DNA of 64,000 nucleotides, from positions 89,320-153,319 of the forward strand of contig JAJRSD010000061.1 of NCBI GenBank assembly GCA_024278975.1, given 5' to 3'. The notes beneath the pieces were generated by a model. The model was not told the DNA's origin. It saw only the letters and a program-made list of their open reading frames with translations, and did no database searches. This document shows, one piece after another, positions 42,719 to 52,274 of this stretch. This DNA is from Bacteroidota bacterium. GTDB taxonomy: Bacteria > Bacteroidota > Bacteroidia > Bacteroidales > Prolixibacteraceae. Numbering within the stretch: the first letter of the stretch is position 1; each line of letters opens with the position of its first letter. The position numbers and the translations under genes were made by a program.

Positions 42719-45106
42719 ATGAAACTAAAAACTAAACTAATCCTTATTTCCATAATTCTATTCTTCCCGGGATTCCTGTTTTCACAAGAACGAAACATTT
42801 CGGTGAACACCGACTGGAATCATATCCGACATGCTTGGGACGCATCGTGGATAACACATCCAACCGAATCGGTTTTCGATTATGGAGTTTTTCATTTTCG
42901 CAACACATTTTCTGTTGCTGAAGTTGAAAAACCAACAACAATTTATGTTTCGGGCGATAACCGCTACCGGCTTTTTGTGAATGGGGTTGAAGTCTCCAAC
43001 GGGCCGGCACGTGGTACATTAAAACACTGGCGGTACGAAACAGTCGATATTTCGGACTATTTAAAACCGGGTAAAAATACATTTGCAGCCGAGGTTTTTA
43101 ACTTGGGCGAATACCGGCCGGTTGCTCAACTCTCGCATAAAACAGCATTTATTTTACAAGCCGAAGGAGTTTTAAGTTCACAATTAAATACCGGAACCCG
43201 AAGTTGGAAAGTAGTTCGGGACGGTGCATATTCTGCTATTGAAGTTACCCGCGCAATGGTTGAAGACTATTACGTTGCCGGACCGTGCGACAGAATTGAC
43301 GGCAGTAAAAAAGTGTGGAACTGGGAAACGGAAAACTTCGACGACTCGGAGTGGGAAACGCCAAAAATTGTAACTCTCGGTGCCGGATACGGTTATATGC
43401 ACGGTATTCCGTGGTATTTGGTACCACGAACAATTCCAGAGATGGAACAAAAAGTTGTTCGTATTCCGAAAATAGTCAGAAGCAACGGAATAAAACTGTC
43501 AACCGATTTTCTTTTGGGTGAAAAAAGTTTGAAAATACCTGCAAATTCGAAAATTAGTATTTTACTCGACCAAACATATTTGACTGTTGGCTACCCCGAA
43601 ATGATTGTAAGCGGCGGAAAAAACAGCAGTATAAAAGTTACTTATGCCGAAGCACTGATTGCAAAAGACGGAACAAAAGGGAACCGGAATATTACTGAAA
43701 ACAAGGAGATTCGAGGTTATTACGACATTTTTTTACCCGATGGTGAAAATAACAGGAAATTCCGTCCGCTGTGGTTACGCACTTATCGTTTTATTCAAAT
43801 TGATATTGAAACGAAAAACGAGCCACTTTTTATTGATGATTATTATGGAATATTTACAGCTTATCCGTTAAAAGAAAATGCCTCGTTTGAGTGTGGCAAT
43901 TCTGCTATTTCACAAATTTGGAAAGTGGGTTGGCGTACTGCCCGGCTTTGTGCCGGCGAAACTTATATGGACTGTCCCTACTGGGAACAGTTGCAATATG
44001 TTGGCGACACCCGGCTGCAATCGTTAATTTCGTTATATGTTTCGGGCGACGACAGGTTAATGCGAAAAGCCCTGCAATTACTCGACAACTCGCGGATACC
44101 TGAAGGGTTGACAATGGGACGCTCGCCAACAGCCGAACCGCAGGTAACGCCACCTTTTTCGTTGTATTGGGTCGATATGGTTCACGACTATTTTATACAC
44201 CGCGACGATACCACGTTTGTAAAACAATTCCTGCCGGGAATTCAGGCAGTTTTGGGCTGGTTCGAAAGACGGACAGACACAAACGGAATGCTGGGTGGAC
44301 TGGATTGGTTTAACTTTTCTGACTGGACAACCGGATTTATGGTTGGGAGTCCTGCCGGAGTTGATACAAGTAATTCGGCTCTGATTTCGCTAAACTACGC
44401 TTATTCTCTCGACCGTGCCTCGGAACTATTTCAGTTTTTTGGAAAAAATTTTGAAGCCGACAGATATAAAAATCAGGCGGAATCGATAAAAAAATCGGTA
44501 TTTAAAAATTGTTTCGATTCGGAAAAACAACTTTTAAAAGATACTCCTTTTGCAGATTCTTATTCGCAACATACAAATATCTGGGGTATTTTAACTGATG
44601 CAATTCCTCCTGAAAAACAGAAATCAGTTCTGCAAAAAATTCTTACCGATAAGTCGTTAATTCAGACCACAATCTATTTTAAATTCTATCTTTTTCAGGC
44701 AATGCACAAAGTTGGTATTGCCGACGATTATATTGAGCAACTCGCCCTCTGGCAAGAGATGATTGATAAAGGGCTGACCACTTTCGAAGAGGGAGATTAC
44801 GACGAACGTTCCGATTGCCACGCATGGGGAGCAACTCCAAATTACGATTTACTGGCAACAGTTTGTGGTATTCGTCCTGCTGCACCGGGATTTAAGAAAA
44901 TAGAGATAAAACCTGCTTTTGGGGAACTGAGTTTTATAAAAGCAAAAATGCCTCATCAATACGGAATAATTGAGATTGATTTAAGCAAAAATAGTAGTGG
45001 CAGTATTTCAGGATATATTTCAATTCCGAAAAAAACTACGGGTATTTTTTATTGGAAAGGGAAACAACAAATACTAAATGGAGGAAAATGTGATATTAAT
45101 TTTTAA
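42719..45106 (+). CDS. GH78-like alpha-L-rhamnosidase
   Basis: Protein of 795 residues with a signal peptide (to about residue 22, LFSQ). An N-terminal beta-sandwich precedes the (alpha/alpha)6 barrel. Family landmarks are the bacterial rhamnosidase N-terminal text SGDNRYRLFVNGVEVSNGPA and RGTLKHWRYETVDISDYLKP, the active-site segment ETYMDCPYWEQLQYVGDTRL, TWTTG-equivalent NFSDWTTGFM, and ERSDCHAWGATPNYDLLATV near the end. GH78 enzymes remove terminal alpha-L-rhamnose with inversion. It is convergent with a fucosidase remnant 4 bases away. Rhamnose-specific genes are not seen nearby, so the substrate pathway is open. Confidence 0.9.
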   Translation: MKLKTKLILISIILFFPGFLFSQERNISVNTDWNHIRHAWDASWITHPTESVFDYGVFHFRNTFSVAEVEKPTTIYVSGDNRYRLFVNGVEVSNGPARGTLKHWRYETVDISDYLKPGKNTFAAEVFNLGEYRPVAQLSHKTAFILQAEGVLSSQLNTGTRSWKVVRDGAYSAIEVTRAMVEDYYVAGPCDRIDGSKKVWNWETENFDDSEWETPKIVTLGAGYGYMHGIPWYLVPRTIPEMEQKVVRIPKIVRSNGIKLSTDFLLGEKSLKIPANSKISILLDQTYLTVGYPEMIVSGGKNSSIKVTYAEALIAKDGTKGNRNITENKEIRGYYDIFLPDGENNRKFRPLWLRTYRFIQIDIETKNEPLFIDDYYGIFTAYPLKENASFECGNSAISQIWKVGWRTARLCAGETYMDCPYWEQLQYVGDTRLQSLISLYVSGDDRLMRKALQLLDNSRIPEGLTMGRSPTAEPQVTPPFSLYWVDMVHDYFIHRDDTTFVKQFLPGIQAVLGWFERRTDTNGMLGGLDWFNFSDWTTGFMVGSPAGVDTSNSALISLNYAYSLDRASELFQFFGKNFEADRYKNQAESIKKSVFKNCFDSEKQLLKDTPFADSYSQHTNIWGILTDAIPPEKQKSVLQKILTDKSLIQTTIYFKFYLFQAMHKVGIADDYIEQLALWQEMIDKGLTTFEEGDYDERSDCHAWGATPNYDLLATVCGIRPAAPGFKKIEIKPAFGELSFIKAKMPHQYGIIEIDLSKNSSGSISGYISIPKKTTGIFYWKGKQQILNGGKCDINF

Positions 45107-45110
45107 AATA

Positions 45111-45371
45111 CTATTCTACCAAACCTTCATTACGTAAAATTATTCCTGCTTTTGTTAACGATTGAATATCTTCTTCCGGGAAACTACCATTGGGCAGCGG
45201 ACCAACATTCATTAATAAATTTGCATCTTTTACCCAGGTTTCTTTAATAATCTGAACGAGTTCTTCCGCAGTTTTATGTTTCCCATCGTTTCCTTTATGG
45301 TATCCCCAGGCGTGCGGCTGAAGTGTATTACAAATTTCTTTGGGTTTATTTTTATTTTTTTCGTAAACCAT
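45111..45371 (-). pseudogene. C-terminal fragment of a GH29 alpha-L-fucosidase
   Basis: Only 86 residues remain, matching the end of a GH29 catalytic domain: EICNTLQPHAWGYHKGNDGK, then ELVQIIKETWVKDANLLMNV and GPLPNGSFPEEDIQSL. A whole enzyme has about 450-500 residues, including the nucleophile, which is absent here. An in-frame TAA lies four codons before the ATG and no upstream remnant is visible. It is a decayed gene unless expressed as a stray fragment. Confidence 0.8.
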
Positions 45372-45483
45372 GCGAGCTACTTATAACATCCAAAAATGGA
45401 TAAAAGCAAAAAGACATATAAAACTGTATAAACAAACCTGTTATTTATTATGATAATTCTTAAATGGGATTACGAAAACGATT

Positions 45484-45978
45484 CTAAAGCTCTAAATCGA
45501 AAAATATGGAAACCAAAATAATGGTCATAATAATTATAAAAAGCATTATAAAAAATCCCACAATACCAATATTAAAGCCTTTCCTTATTTTCTCTTTTTT
45601 TGTAGCTGAAAGAAGATGATCCATCGAGCGAACAAGTCTGACAGGTGCCTGTTCGTTTTTAATAATATAATCGGCAGCACCTAACTTCATTATTTTAATT
45701 GCCACCGGTATTTTGTTTTGAGCGCTTAAAAATATAAAATCAATTCCGGGATGTTCCTCTTTAACTTTTCGCATAAATTCAATTCCGTTAATTCCTTCAT
45801 ACGAATAATCTAAAATAATTATGTCAGGTTTTAGTTGAAGTTCATTAAAACACTCCTCTCCATTTTTGAATGTTTTTATGTTTTTGTACTTCTTCGATTG
45901 CAAATAACCAACAATCAAATCTTTATAAACTATACTGTCTTCGATAATAAAAATTAATGGATTCCTAGTTTTTTGCAT
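45484..45978 (-). CDS. Receiver-domain protein with C-terminal membrane anchor
   Basis: Protein of 164 residues from ATG 45978; a longer frame from 46041 adds residues before the conserved fold. A receiver domain occupies 1-125: acidic pair in FIIEDS (Glu13, Asp14), phospho-acceptor Asp57 in IIILDYSYEG, Ser85 in FLSAQNK and Lys107 in ADYIIKNE, so it is chemically complete. Instead of an output domain it has a short basic linker and a membrane helix at 137-160 (IVGFFIMLFIIIMTIILVSI). This is a single-domain response regulator tethered to the inner membrane. No histidine kinase is adjacent, so its partner is unknown. Confidence 0.85.
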   Translation of the reverse strand: MQKTRNPLIFIIEDSIVYKDLIVGYLQSKKYKNIKTFKNGEECFNELQLKPDIIILDYSYEGINGIEFMRKVKEEHPGIDFIFLSAQNKIPVAIKIMKLGAADYIIKNEQAPVRLVRSMDHLLSATKKEKIRKGFNIGIVGFFIMLFIIIMTIILVSIFFDLEL

Positions 45979-46172
45979 TGTATCAAGATTAAATATGAAA
46001 GCAATTAAATCTAAAAATAGTACATTTTTAACAGAATTCAAATAACAGAATGAAGCTGTTGCCGGTATATTTTTACTGAAAGTTACAAAAATGTGTTTTC
46101 CGACAGATTAATTAGAGGCTTAACTATCAATAAATAGAGTTATTATTTTTAGTGAAAATTATTTTTTTGAAT

Positions 46173-46180
46173 TAAGTTTG
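46173..46180 (+). promoter_or_regulatory. Putative -7 promoter element of coaX
   Basis: TAAGTTTG matches the TAnnTTTG consensus 19 bases before the coaX start. The -33 position holds only TTTA, so the second half is weak. Confidence 0.4.
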
Positions 46181-46199
46181 TTCTAAAATAATACGAAAT

Positions 46200-46973
46200 A
46201 TGTTATTGGCAATCGACATTGGAAATACAAATATCGTTTTTGGGGTTTACAAAAATAACGATTGGTTAAATCATTGGCGCATACAAACCGACCAGTTAAA
46301 AACTACCGACGAATACGAAGTAATATTTCGCTCGTTGCTTTTGGCAGGTAAAATTAGTAGTAACGAAATTAATGATGTTATTCTGAGTAGCGTGGTTCCG
46401 TCTTTGGTTCATCCATTTACCGAAATGCTTTCCGGATTAATACCCAATTCAAAAATTGTTACTGTTAATCCAGAGATTTATAAGATATTGCCAATTAAAA
46501 TTATGAATCCTTATGAAATTGGAAGCGACCTCGTTGCCAATGCAGTTGCAGCTTATCAGAAATTTGGAAACCTTACAATGATTATTGATTTTGGAACGGC
46601 ACTTACCTTTACAACCATCGGGAAAAATTCTCAGATTATTGGTGTTGCAATTGCTCCCGGGTTACAAACTGCGGTTGGTGCACTTGCCGGAAAAACAGCA
46701 CAATTACCACAAATTCATTTAACTCCGCCGCCATCGGTTTTGGGTGAAAATACAATTCAGGCAATTCAGGCAGGTGTAGTTTTTGGATTTACCGGGCTTG
46801 TCGATTCTATTATCGAACAAACGCAAAACGAGTTAAACGAGAAATTAAATGTAGTTGCCACCGGAGGACTTAGTTCGGTAATTGCTCCTTTAACCAAACA
46901 CATTAAAAATACCGACCAAATGCTAACTCTCGATGGACTTTTTCATATTCACTCTTTTGTTTCTGGGACGTAA
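46200..46973 (+). CDS. coaX: Type III pantothenate kinase
   Basis: Protein of 257 residues, normal CoaX length. The phosphate motif LAIDIGNTNIVFGVYKN, the catalytic aspartate region MIIDFGTALTFTTI, NPYEIGSDLVANAVAAYQKF, and GAVFG-type VVFGFTGLVDSIIEQTQNEL followed by VATGGLSSVIAP are all in place. It phosphorylates pantothenate in the first step of coenzyme A synthesis and needs a monovalent cation. It is transcribed alone, divergent from the receiver gene. Confidence 0.95.
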   Translation: MLLAIDIGNTNIVFGVYKNNDWLNHWRIQTDQLKTTDEYEVIFRSLLLAGKISSNEINDVILSSVVPSLVHPFTEMLSGLIPNSKIVTVNPEIYKILPIKIMNPYEIGSDLVANAVAAYQKFGNLTMIIDFGTALTFTTIGKNSQIIGVAIAPGLQTAVGALAGKTAQLPQIHLTPPPSVLGENTIQAIQAGVVFGFTGLVDSIIEQTQNELNEKLNVVATGGLSSVIAPLTKHIKNTDQMLTLDGLFHIHSFVSGT

Positions 46974-47050
46974 AAAATAATACTATCTCCAAAATAATAA
47001 AATACTATGCACTTTCGGTTTGTAGTGATTTATTTTAAAACTGAAAAGTT

Positions 47051-47980
47051 TTATATTTCAAACGAATCCACTTCGCGATAAGCTTTTATAAATGCAAGTT
47101 CGCCCTCTTTTCCCTTTTTGCTTTTCCCGTGTTCGGCACATAAAACACCATCGTAACCTTTGTGGTAAATATGTTTAAAAATATTTTTATAGTTGATTTC
47201 TCCGGTGGTTGGCTCTTTCCGTCCCGGGTTATCGCCAATATGAAATGCCCCGATATAATTCCAGCACATATCAATATTAGGTATAATATTTCCCTCGGTA
47301 ATTTGCTGGTGGTACATGTCGTCAACAATTTTACAACTCGGGTGATTTACTGCAACGCAAATCATTTTTGCCTGTGGCATTTTTGTGAGAAAAAGCCCGG
47401 GATGATCGGTGTGTGCATTTAGCGGTTCCATCACCAGTTCCAGCCCCGATTTACCAACAATATCGCAACAAATTCTCATATTTTCTATTACATTCGAGGT
47501 TTGGTAGTTCCACTCAAGTTTTTCATCAAAACGCCCCGGAACAACTAACGCAGTTTTTACACCGGTTCGCTTTTGAACTTCCAAACCCTCCTGCATTTTC
47601 TTTTTTAGCATCTCCTTAACATCCTCTTTCTGAGTTACAAACGATTTAACTTTAAAATCGGCATATAAAACAAATGGGCCTAAATCCATCCCCTGTCTTG
47701 CCAATTCGTTTGCAATTTTCTCCTGAAGCTCCGGCGATTTTTTCATCAGTCCGTTATCGAAAATAGCACGGAATCCCTGGTCGGCAATAAATTTAATATT
47801 GTCGATTGGATTTTTCCCGGCATGTTCTCTAAACATCCCCAGATTTGGTGCATATTTCAAGTTAAATTTTGCCGAATTAGAGACTTTTGATTCTGAAGCA
47901 GAAGTATCTAAAATACCTGTCAAACCTGTTAAGGCCATTCCGCTTACAGCACTGTTTCGTATAAAATTTCTTCTTTTCAT
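47051..47980 (-). CDS. Exported hydroxypyruvate isomerase-like TIM-barrel protein
   Basis: Protein of 309 residues with a Tat-like N-terminus (KRRNFIRNSAVSGMALTG). The AP-endonuclease-2-type barrel has metal ligands in LELVMEPLN (Glu), CKIVDDMYHQQ (Asp), GAFHIGDNPGRKEP (His, Asp) and GVLCAEHGKSKKG (Glu), the pattern of hydroxypyruvate isomerase. It probably isomerises a small sugar or keto acid. The export signal is unusual for a metabolic isomerase but common among such proteins in Bacteroidota. It is divergent from the next oxidoreductase gene. Confidence 0.85.
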   Translation of the reverse strand: MKRRNFIRNSAVSGMALTGLTGILDTSASESKVSNSAKFNLKYAPNLGMFREHAGKNPIDNIKFIADQGFRAIFDNGLMKKSPELQEKIANELARQGMDLGPFVLYADFKVKSFVTQKEDVKEMLKKKMQEGLEVQKRTGVKTALVVPGRFDEKLEWNYQTSNVIENMRICCDIVGKSGLELVMEPLNAHTDHPGLFLTKMPQAKMICVAVNHPSCKIVDDMYHQQITEGNIIPNIDMCWNYIGAFHIGDNPGRKEPTTGEINYKNIFKHIYHKGYDGVLCAEHGKSKKGKEGELAFIKAYREVDSFEI

Positions 47981-48165
47981 GGTTCTATTGGTTTAAGTAA
48001 TTATTCATTTCTATTGGGCTAAAATAGTGAATTGTAAGCGAAAATCAAGTTCAAAAATCAAGAACTTGGCAAACTCTTGCAAACAATTTCAAATTTCATT
48101 TTGCTTCCTTTCAAAAGAGTTGTTAATTTTAGCCATAATTTATGGATCAACTAAAATTTAATATA

Positions 48166-49326
48166 ATGAACAGAAAACTTAGAATGGGAATGGTTGGCGG
48201 CGGAACCGATGCATTTATTGGAGCAATTCACCGTCTTGCAGCTTTAATGGATAATCAGATTGAATTGGTTTGCGGCTGTTTTAGTGTCGATCCGGAAATT
48301 TCAAAAGAGTCGGGGAAGCTCTATTTCCTCCCCGAAAATCGTGTTTATGCAACATATCAGGAGATGTTTGAAAAAGAAGCTCAACTACCGGAAGGGGAAC
48401 GCATGGATTTTGTTTCGATAGTTACTCCCAATTTTGTGCATTTTGCTCCGGCAATGATGGCGCTGGAAAATGGTTTTAATGTGGTACTCGACAAGCCAAT
48501 TACTTTTACTTTAGATGAGGCTCTGAAATTAAAAGATAAAATTGACGAAACCGGATTGACTTTCGCATTAACGCATGTTTACTCGGGTTACCCGGCAGTA
48601 AAACACGCCAAACAGATGGTTGCCGACGGCGATTTTGGTAAAATTCGTAAAATATATGTTGAATATCCACAAGGCTGGCTTTCAACAAAATTAGAAGATA
48701 CCGGTAATCCGCAAGCTTCGTGGCGAACCGACCCGAAACGTTCGGGGAAAGCCGGCTCCATGGGCGATATTGGAACTCATGCTCATCATCTCGCAGAATA
48801 TATTACAGGTTTAAAAGTTACAGAACTTTGTGCCGAGTTAAATGTGTTCGTACCCAATCGTTTATTAGACGATGACGGTGCTGCACTCCTCCGATTCGAT
48901 AATGGAGCAAAAGGAGTTTTGGTAGCAACACAAATTGCCGCCGGCGAAGAGAATGCAATTAAAATAAGGGTTTACGGCGATAAAGGTGGTTTAGAGTGGG
49001 CTCAAATGGAACCTAACTCTTTAATTATAAAATGGCCGGATAAACCAATGCAGGTTTTGCGTGTTGGCACAAGTATGAACAGCGATATTGCAGCACATAA
49101 CACACGAACTCCGGGTGGACATCCGGAAGGTTATCTCGAAGCTTTTGCGAATATTTACCGTAACTTTTCGTTAACAGTTCGTGCTAAAATGAACGATGAA
49201 AAACCAACTGCCAAAATACTCGATTTCCCGGGAGTTGAAGATGGAATACGCGGAATGCAATTTATAGACACAGTGGTAAAAGCCGGTTATAACGATGAAT
49301 TGAAATGGGTTAAATTTGGGGAATAA
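48166..49326 (+). CDS. Cytoplasmic Gfo/Idh/MocA-family oxidoreductase
   Basis: Protein of 386 residues from ATG 48166 (an ATG at 48142 would add 8 residues before the Rossmann start). NAD-binding motif LRMGMVGGGTDAFIGAIHRL, then DKPITFTLDEALKLKDKI with the lysine typical of the family, and the C-terminal domain with GSMGDIGTHAHHLAEYITGL. No signal peptide. The family oxidises or epimerises sugars and cyclitols; the substrate here is unknown. The divergent isomerase gene may belong to the same pathway. Confidence 0.9.
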   Translation: MNRKLRMGMVGGGTDAFIGAIHRLAALMDNQIELVCGCFSVDPEISKESGKLYFLPENRVYATYQEMFEKEAQLPEGERMDFVSIVTPNFVHFAPAMMALENGFNVVLDKPITFTLDEALKLKDKIDETGLTFALTHVYSGYPAVKHAKQMVADGDFGKIRKIYVEYPQGWLSTKLEDTGNPQASWRTDPKRSGKAGSMGDIGTHAHHLAEYITGLKVTELCAELNVFVPNRLLDDDGAALLRFDNGAKGVLVATQIAAGEENAIKIRVYGDKGGLEWAQMEPNSLIIKWPDKPMQVLRVGTSMNSDIAAHNTRTPGGHPEGYLEAFANIYRNFSLTVRAKMNDEKPTAKILDFPGVEDGIRGMQFIDTVVKAGYNDELKWVKFGE

Positions 49327-49339
49327 ATATAAAGTAGTT

Positions 49340-50995
49340 TTACTGAATTTGTGGCGAAACTGAAATAGAATCGTTAATATTTATATTTTCAACTAACAAA
49401 TTTTGTTTCGAAATTTCAATGGCTCGTAAAAGAGTTTTGTCAATTTTTTTGATGATTGGATAGAAACCTTCTTCGCCAATAATATTGCGGGCAATGTAAG
49501 CTTTCAACTGTGTATTTATAATATTCCCCGACACTTTTAATCCCTTTGAATCTTTTGCAATTCCCTTTTCTGATGCGTATTCCACAAAGTCACTCAAAGC
49601 ATCTTTTTTATCCAGATAACGATCAAACTCTTCAGCGTTTGCCAAAGTAGATAATTCGTTGCGGTGGTCGTCGGCATAAGAATAGGCAAACGTATAAATC
49701 AATCCTTTTCGGTATATTTTTGTGAAATATTCAGAATTTCCGGTTGTATCTACCGGAACAAAAAAGTCGGGCATAATTCCGCCGCCGCCATAAACAATCC
49801 TGCCACCTTTTGTTTCGTATTTCAACGAATCTATAAAGTGAATACTATCGGCAACCAACTGCTCCATATTCTGGAAACGCTCGTAAATATGCTCGTAATA
49901 CTCATCGTTTCCATCAGCATACGAACTTTGAATACAACGGCCGCTGGGAGTGTAAAAACGTGCCACTGTTAATCGGAGTGCCGAGCCATCCATTAATGGA
50001 ATTTGTTCCTGAACCAGACCTTTTCCGAATGAACGCCGCCCGATAACAATTCCTCGATCGTTGTCTTGCATTGCACCAGCAAAAATCTCGCTTGCCGATG
50101 CCGAGAACTCATCAATCAGAACAAATACTTTCATGTTTCTCCAACTGTTTTTACCCGATGCATCATAAGTTCTACGGGGTTGATTTACTCCTTCGGTATA
50201 TAAAATTAGTTCGCCTTTTTCTAAAAATTCATCTACCATTTGCAATACGGCAACCAACGAACCACCTGTATTCTGGCGCAAATCTATTATAACTTTTTTA
50301 GCTCCGTAATCATCTAACAAAGCCATTCTGTCCATAAACTCGTTATAAGTTTTATTGGCAAACCGACTTATTTTTATGAACCCGGTTTCTTCGTCAATCA
50401 TATACGAAACATCGACACTGTATAGTGGAATTTCGCCACGTGTTATCTCAAATTCCAGTTCATCATCATAATCTTTTCTGATAATTCCAACAATAACTTT
50501 TGTGTTTTTCTTACCTTTTAGCAAACTGAGAACTGTCGCATTTTTTACATTTATACCGGCAATAATCGAGTCGTTCACACGCACAATTCTGTCGCCCGGC
50601 ATTAATCCAATTTTACTCGACGGACCACCGGCAATAACTTCGATAACTCGTACAGTGTCTTCCATAACCGAAAACTGCACTCCTATTCCCGAAAAATTAC
50701 CGGTCATCTCTTCCTGAACTTTCACCATATTTTTAGCAGGAATATAAGTTGTGTGTGGATCCAGATTTTTAAGCATTTCTGGAATAGTTTGTTCAACAAT
50801 ACTTTTTGTGTTTACGCTGTCAACATATCCATTGTCGATTAAATTTAAAATTGTAGAAATTTTATTTGTTGCAGCCGGGTACATTCCACCAAAAGAATAT
50901 TGACTATTGCGGTTCAGTAAATTACCTATTAAAATTCCTGCTGCAACAGAAACTGCAATTATCAGCGGAATATATATTATTGTTTTTTTATTCAT
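49340..50995 (-). CDS. S41 C-terminal processing peptidase (CtpA-like)
   Basis: Protein of 551 residues with an N-terminal membrane anchor/signal (IIYIPLIIAVSVAAGILIGN). A PDZ domain (GGPSSKIGLMPGDRIVRVND) precedes the tail-specific protease core: IDLRQNTGGSLVAVLQMVDE, the nucleophile serine in LIDEFSASASEIFAGAMQD and the lysine in GRRSFGKGLVQEQIPL, giving a complete Ser-Lys dyad. It trims periplasmic proteins at the C-terminus. It follows the dCMP deaminase gene by 8 bases in one transcript, a recurrent arrangement in Bacteroidota. Confidence 0.93.
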   Translation of the reverse strand: MNKKTIIYIPLIIAVSVAAGILIGNLLNRNSQYSFGGMYPAATNKISTILNLIDNGYVDSVNTKSIVEQTIPEMLKNLDPHTTYIPAKNMVKVQEEMTGNFSGIGVQFSVMEDTVRVIEVIAGGPSSKIGLMPGDRIVRVNDSIIAGINVKNATVLSLLKGKKNTKVIVGIIRKDYDDELEFEITRGEIPLYSVDVSYMIDEETGFIKISRFANKTYNEFMDRMALLDDYGAKKVIIDLRQNTGGSLVAVLQMVDEFLEKGELILYTEGVNQPRRTYDASGKNSWRNMKVFVLIDEFSASASEIFAGAMQDNDRGIVIGRRSFGKGLVQEQIPLMDGSALRLTVARFYTPSGRCIQSSYADGNDEYYEHIYERFQNMEQLVADSIHFIDSLKYETKGGRIVYGGGGIMPDFFVPVDTTGNSEYFTKIYRKGLIYTFAYSYADDHRNELSTLANAEEFDRYLDKKDALSDFVEYASEKGIAKDSKGLKVSGNIINTQLKAYIARNIIGEEGFYPIIKKIDKTLLRAIEISKQNLLVENININDSISVSPQIQ

Positions 50996-51003
50996 CTGTT
51001 ATA

Positions 51004-51429
51004 TTAAATATCAACCTGTTTAATCTCGATATCTGCACGTTTTAGCAAATTAATACCGTCCTCTAACCGATAACTTTCGGTAAAAACTACCCGCTTAATT
51101 CCTGCCTGGATTATAAGTTTTGAACACTCTAAACATGGCGAAGATGTAACGTAAAGCGTTGCACCATCACTACTGTTTCCCGATTTGGCAACTTTGGTAA
51201 TTGCATTGGCTTCGGCATGTAAAACATAGGGTTTGGTTTTGTCATTTTCATCTTCACAAACATTTTCGAAACCCGATGGAGTACCGTTGTAACCATCAGA
51301 AATTATCATTTGATTTTTCACCAAAAGTGCTCCCACCTGCCTTCTTTTACAATATGAATTTTGCGACCATACATCTGCCATTTTAAGATAACGCTGGTCG
51401 AGCAGTTGTTGTTTATTATTGTTTGCCAT
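51004..51429 (-). CDS. dCMP/cytidine deaminase family protein
   Basis: Protein of 141 residues with the zinc site HAEANAIT and SSPCLECSKLI, typical of ComEB/dCMP deaminases, and the phosphate-binding type segment SDGYNGTPSGFENVCED. It should deaminate dCMP to dUMP for thymidylate synthesis. It is the first gene of a pair with the S41 peptidase. On the minus strand, TACATTTG at 51481-51474 resembles a -7 element upstream, without a clear -33 box. Confidence 0.9.
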   Translation of the reverse strand: MANNNKQQLLDQRYLKMADVWSQNSYCKRRQVGALLVKNQMIISDGYNGTPSGFENVCEDENDKTKPYVLHAEANAITKVAKSGNSSDGATLYVTSSPCLECSKLIIQAGIKRVVFTESYRLEDGINLLKRADIEIKQVDI

Positions 51430-51553
51430 ATTTTAAATCTATCAGAATTGGTATCTGTTTATTAAATTGATTACAAATGTAATACTGTATTTTAAATAAT
51501 TGTTTAATTAAATTGAAAGAGAATTTATTGAGGTGTATTTTAACAAACAATAA

Positions 51554-51583
51554 CAAAAAAACGCCGCAAATTTGCGACGTTTT
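51554..51583 (-). terminator. Intrinsic terminator of the SPOR-lipoprotein gene
   Basis: Stem AACGTCGCAAA / TTTGCGGCGTT (minus strand) with almost no loop, one mismatch, followed by seven T residues. It is 20 bases past the SPOR gene stop. Confidence 0.85.
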
Positions 51584-51604
51584 GTAATTTAGAATTGATT
51601 GATT

Positions 51605-52084
51605 CTACTCCTTAATTAGAAGCCAAACATCGGAATATTTTGGAAATGCCTGGCGTAAATTAGTAATACGACTTCGTGCATCAGTTTCGCTTTTAAACGA
51701 ATCGACACAAACTCTGTAATAACCTGTTTCGCTGTGTAATATAATTGGTGTAAATCCTTCGTCGAGTAATGTTTCGCGATAATTTTTTGCATTATCTAAC
51801 TGACCAAAAGAGCCGATAATTACAAAATAGGTATTGTTTTCGTTGCTACTTCTATCTTCTTGCTCGGTAAAAGTAACTTGCTCTTTACGCATGGCAATTG
51901 GTTTTTCATCGGCAACTTTTTCAACATTCTGGGTTTCGGTTTCAGCTCCACTGGCAGGTACCGAAAAAACTTTTGTTTCTGTTGTTGTGTCGGAGGTATA
52001 TTCCGACTGGGCTGGTTGTTTTACTGTTTTACAAGCTGTAAAAATAAAAGTAAAAGCAATTGCAATTATTGTTAATTTTCTCAT
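51605..52084 (-). CDS. SPOR-domain lipoprotein
   Basis: Protein of 159 residues. Lipobox IFTAC at about residue 17, then a disordered Thr/Glu-rich linker to about residue 83. The last 75 residues form a SPOR domain (TYFVIIGSFGQLDNAKNYRE, YYRVCVDSFKSETDARSRIT). SPOR domains bind denuded peptidoglycan, usually at division sites, so a cell-wall role is likely. It is monocistronic, with a clear terminator. Confidence 0.9.
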   Translation of the reverse strand: MRKLTIIAIAFTFIFTACKTVKQPAQSEYTSDTTTETKVFSVPASGAETETQNVEKVADEKPIAMRKEQVTFTEQEDRSSNENNTYFVIIGSFGQLDNAKNYRETLLDEGFTPIILHSETGYYRVCVDSFKSETDARSRITNLRQAFPKYSDVWLLIKE

Positions 52085-52274
52085 TTTATTAATTTGTTAT
52101 AATTGTTATTTCTAATTCTCATTTCAAAAGTACATAAATACGCACTGCAAATTGGTTTTACAAACGCAAGTTTTGCACAGTATATTGTTTGCAACTAAGT
52201 ACTGCAAATTATTTGAGAAGCAAATATTAATGTTTTGCTCCGGTATTACCACCTGTAAATAATCTGAATAATAT

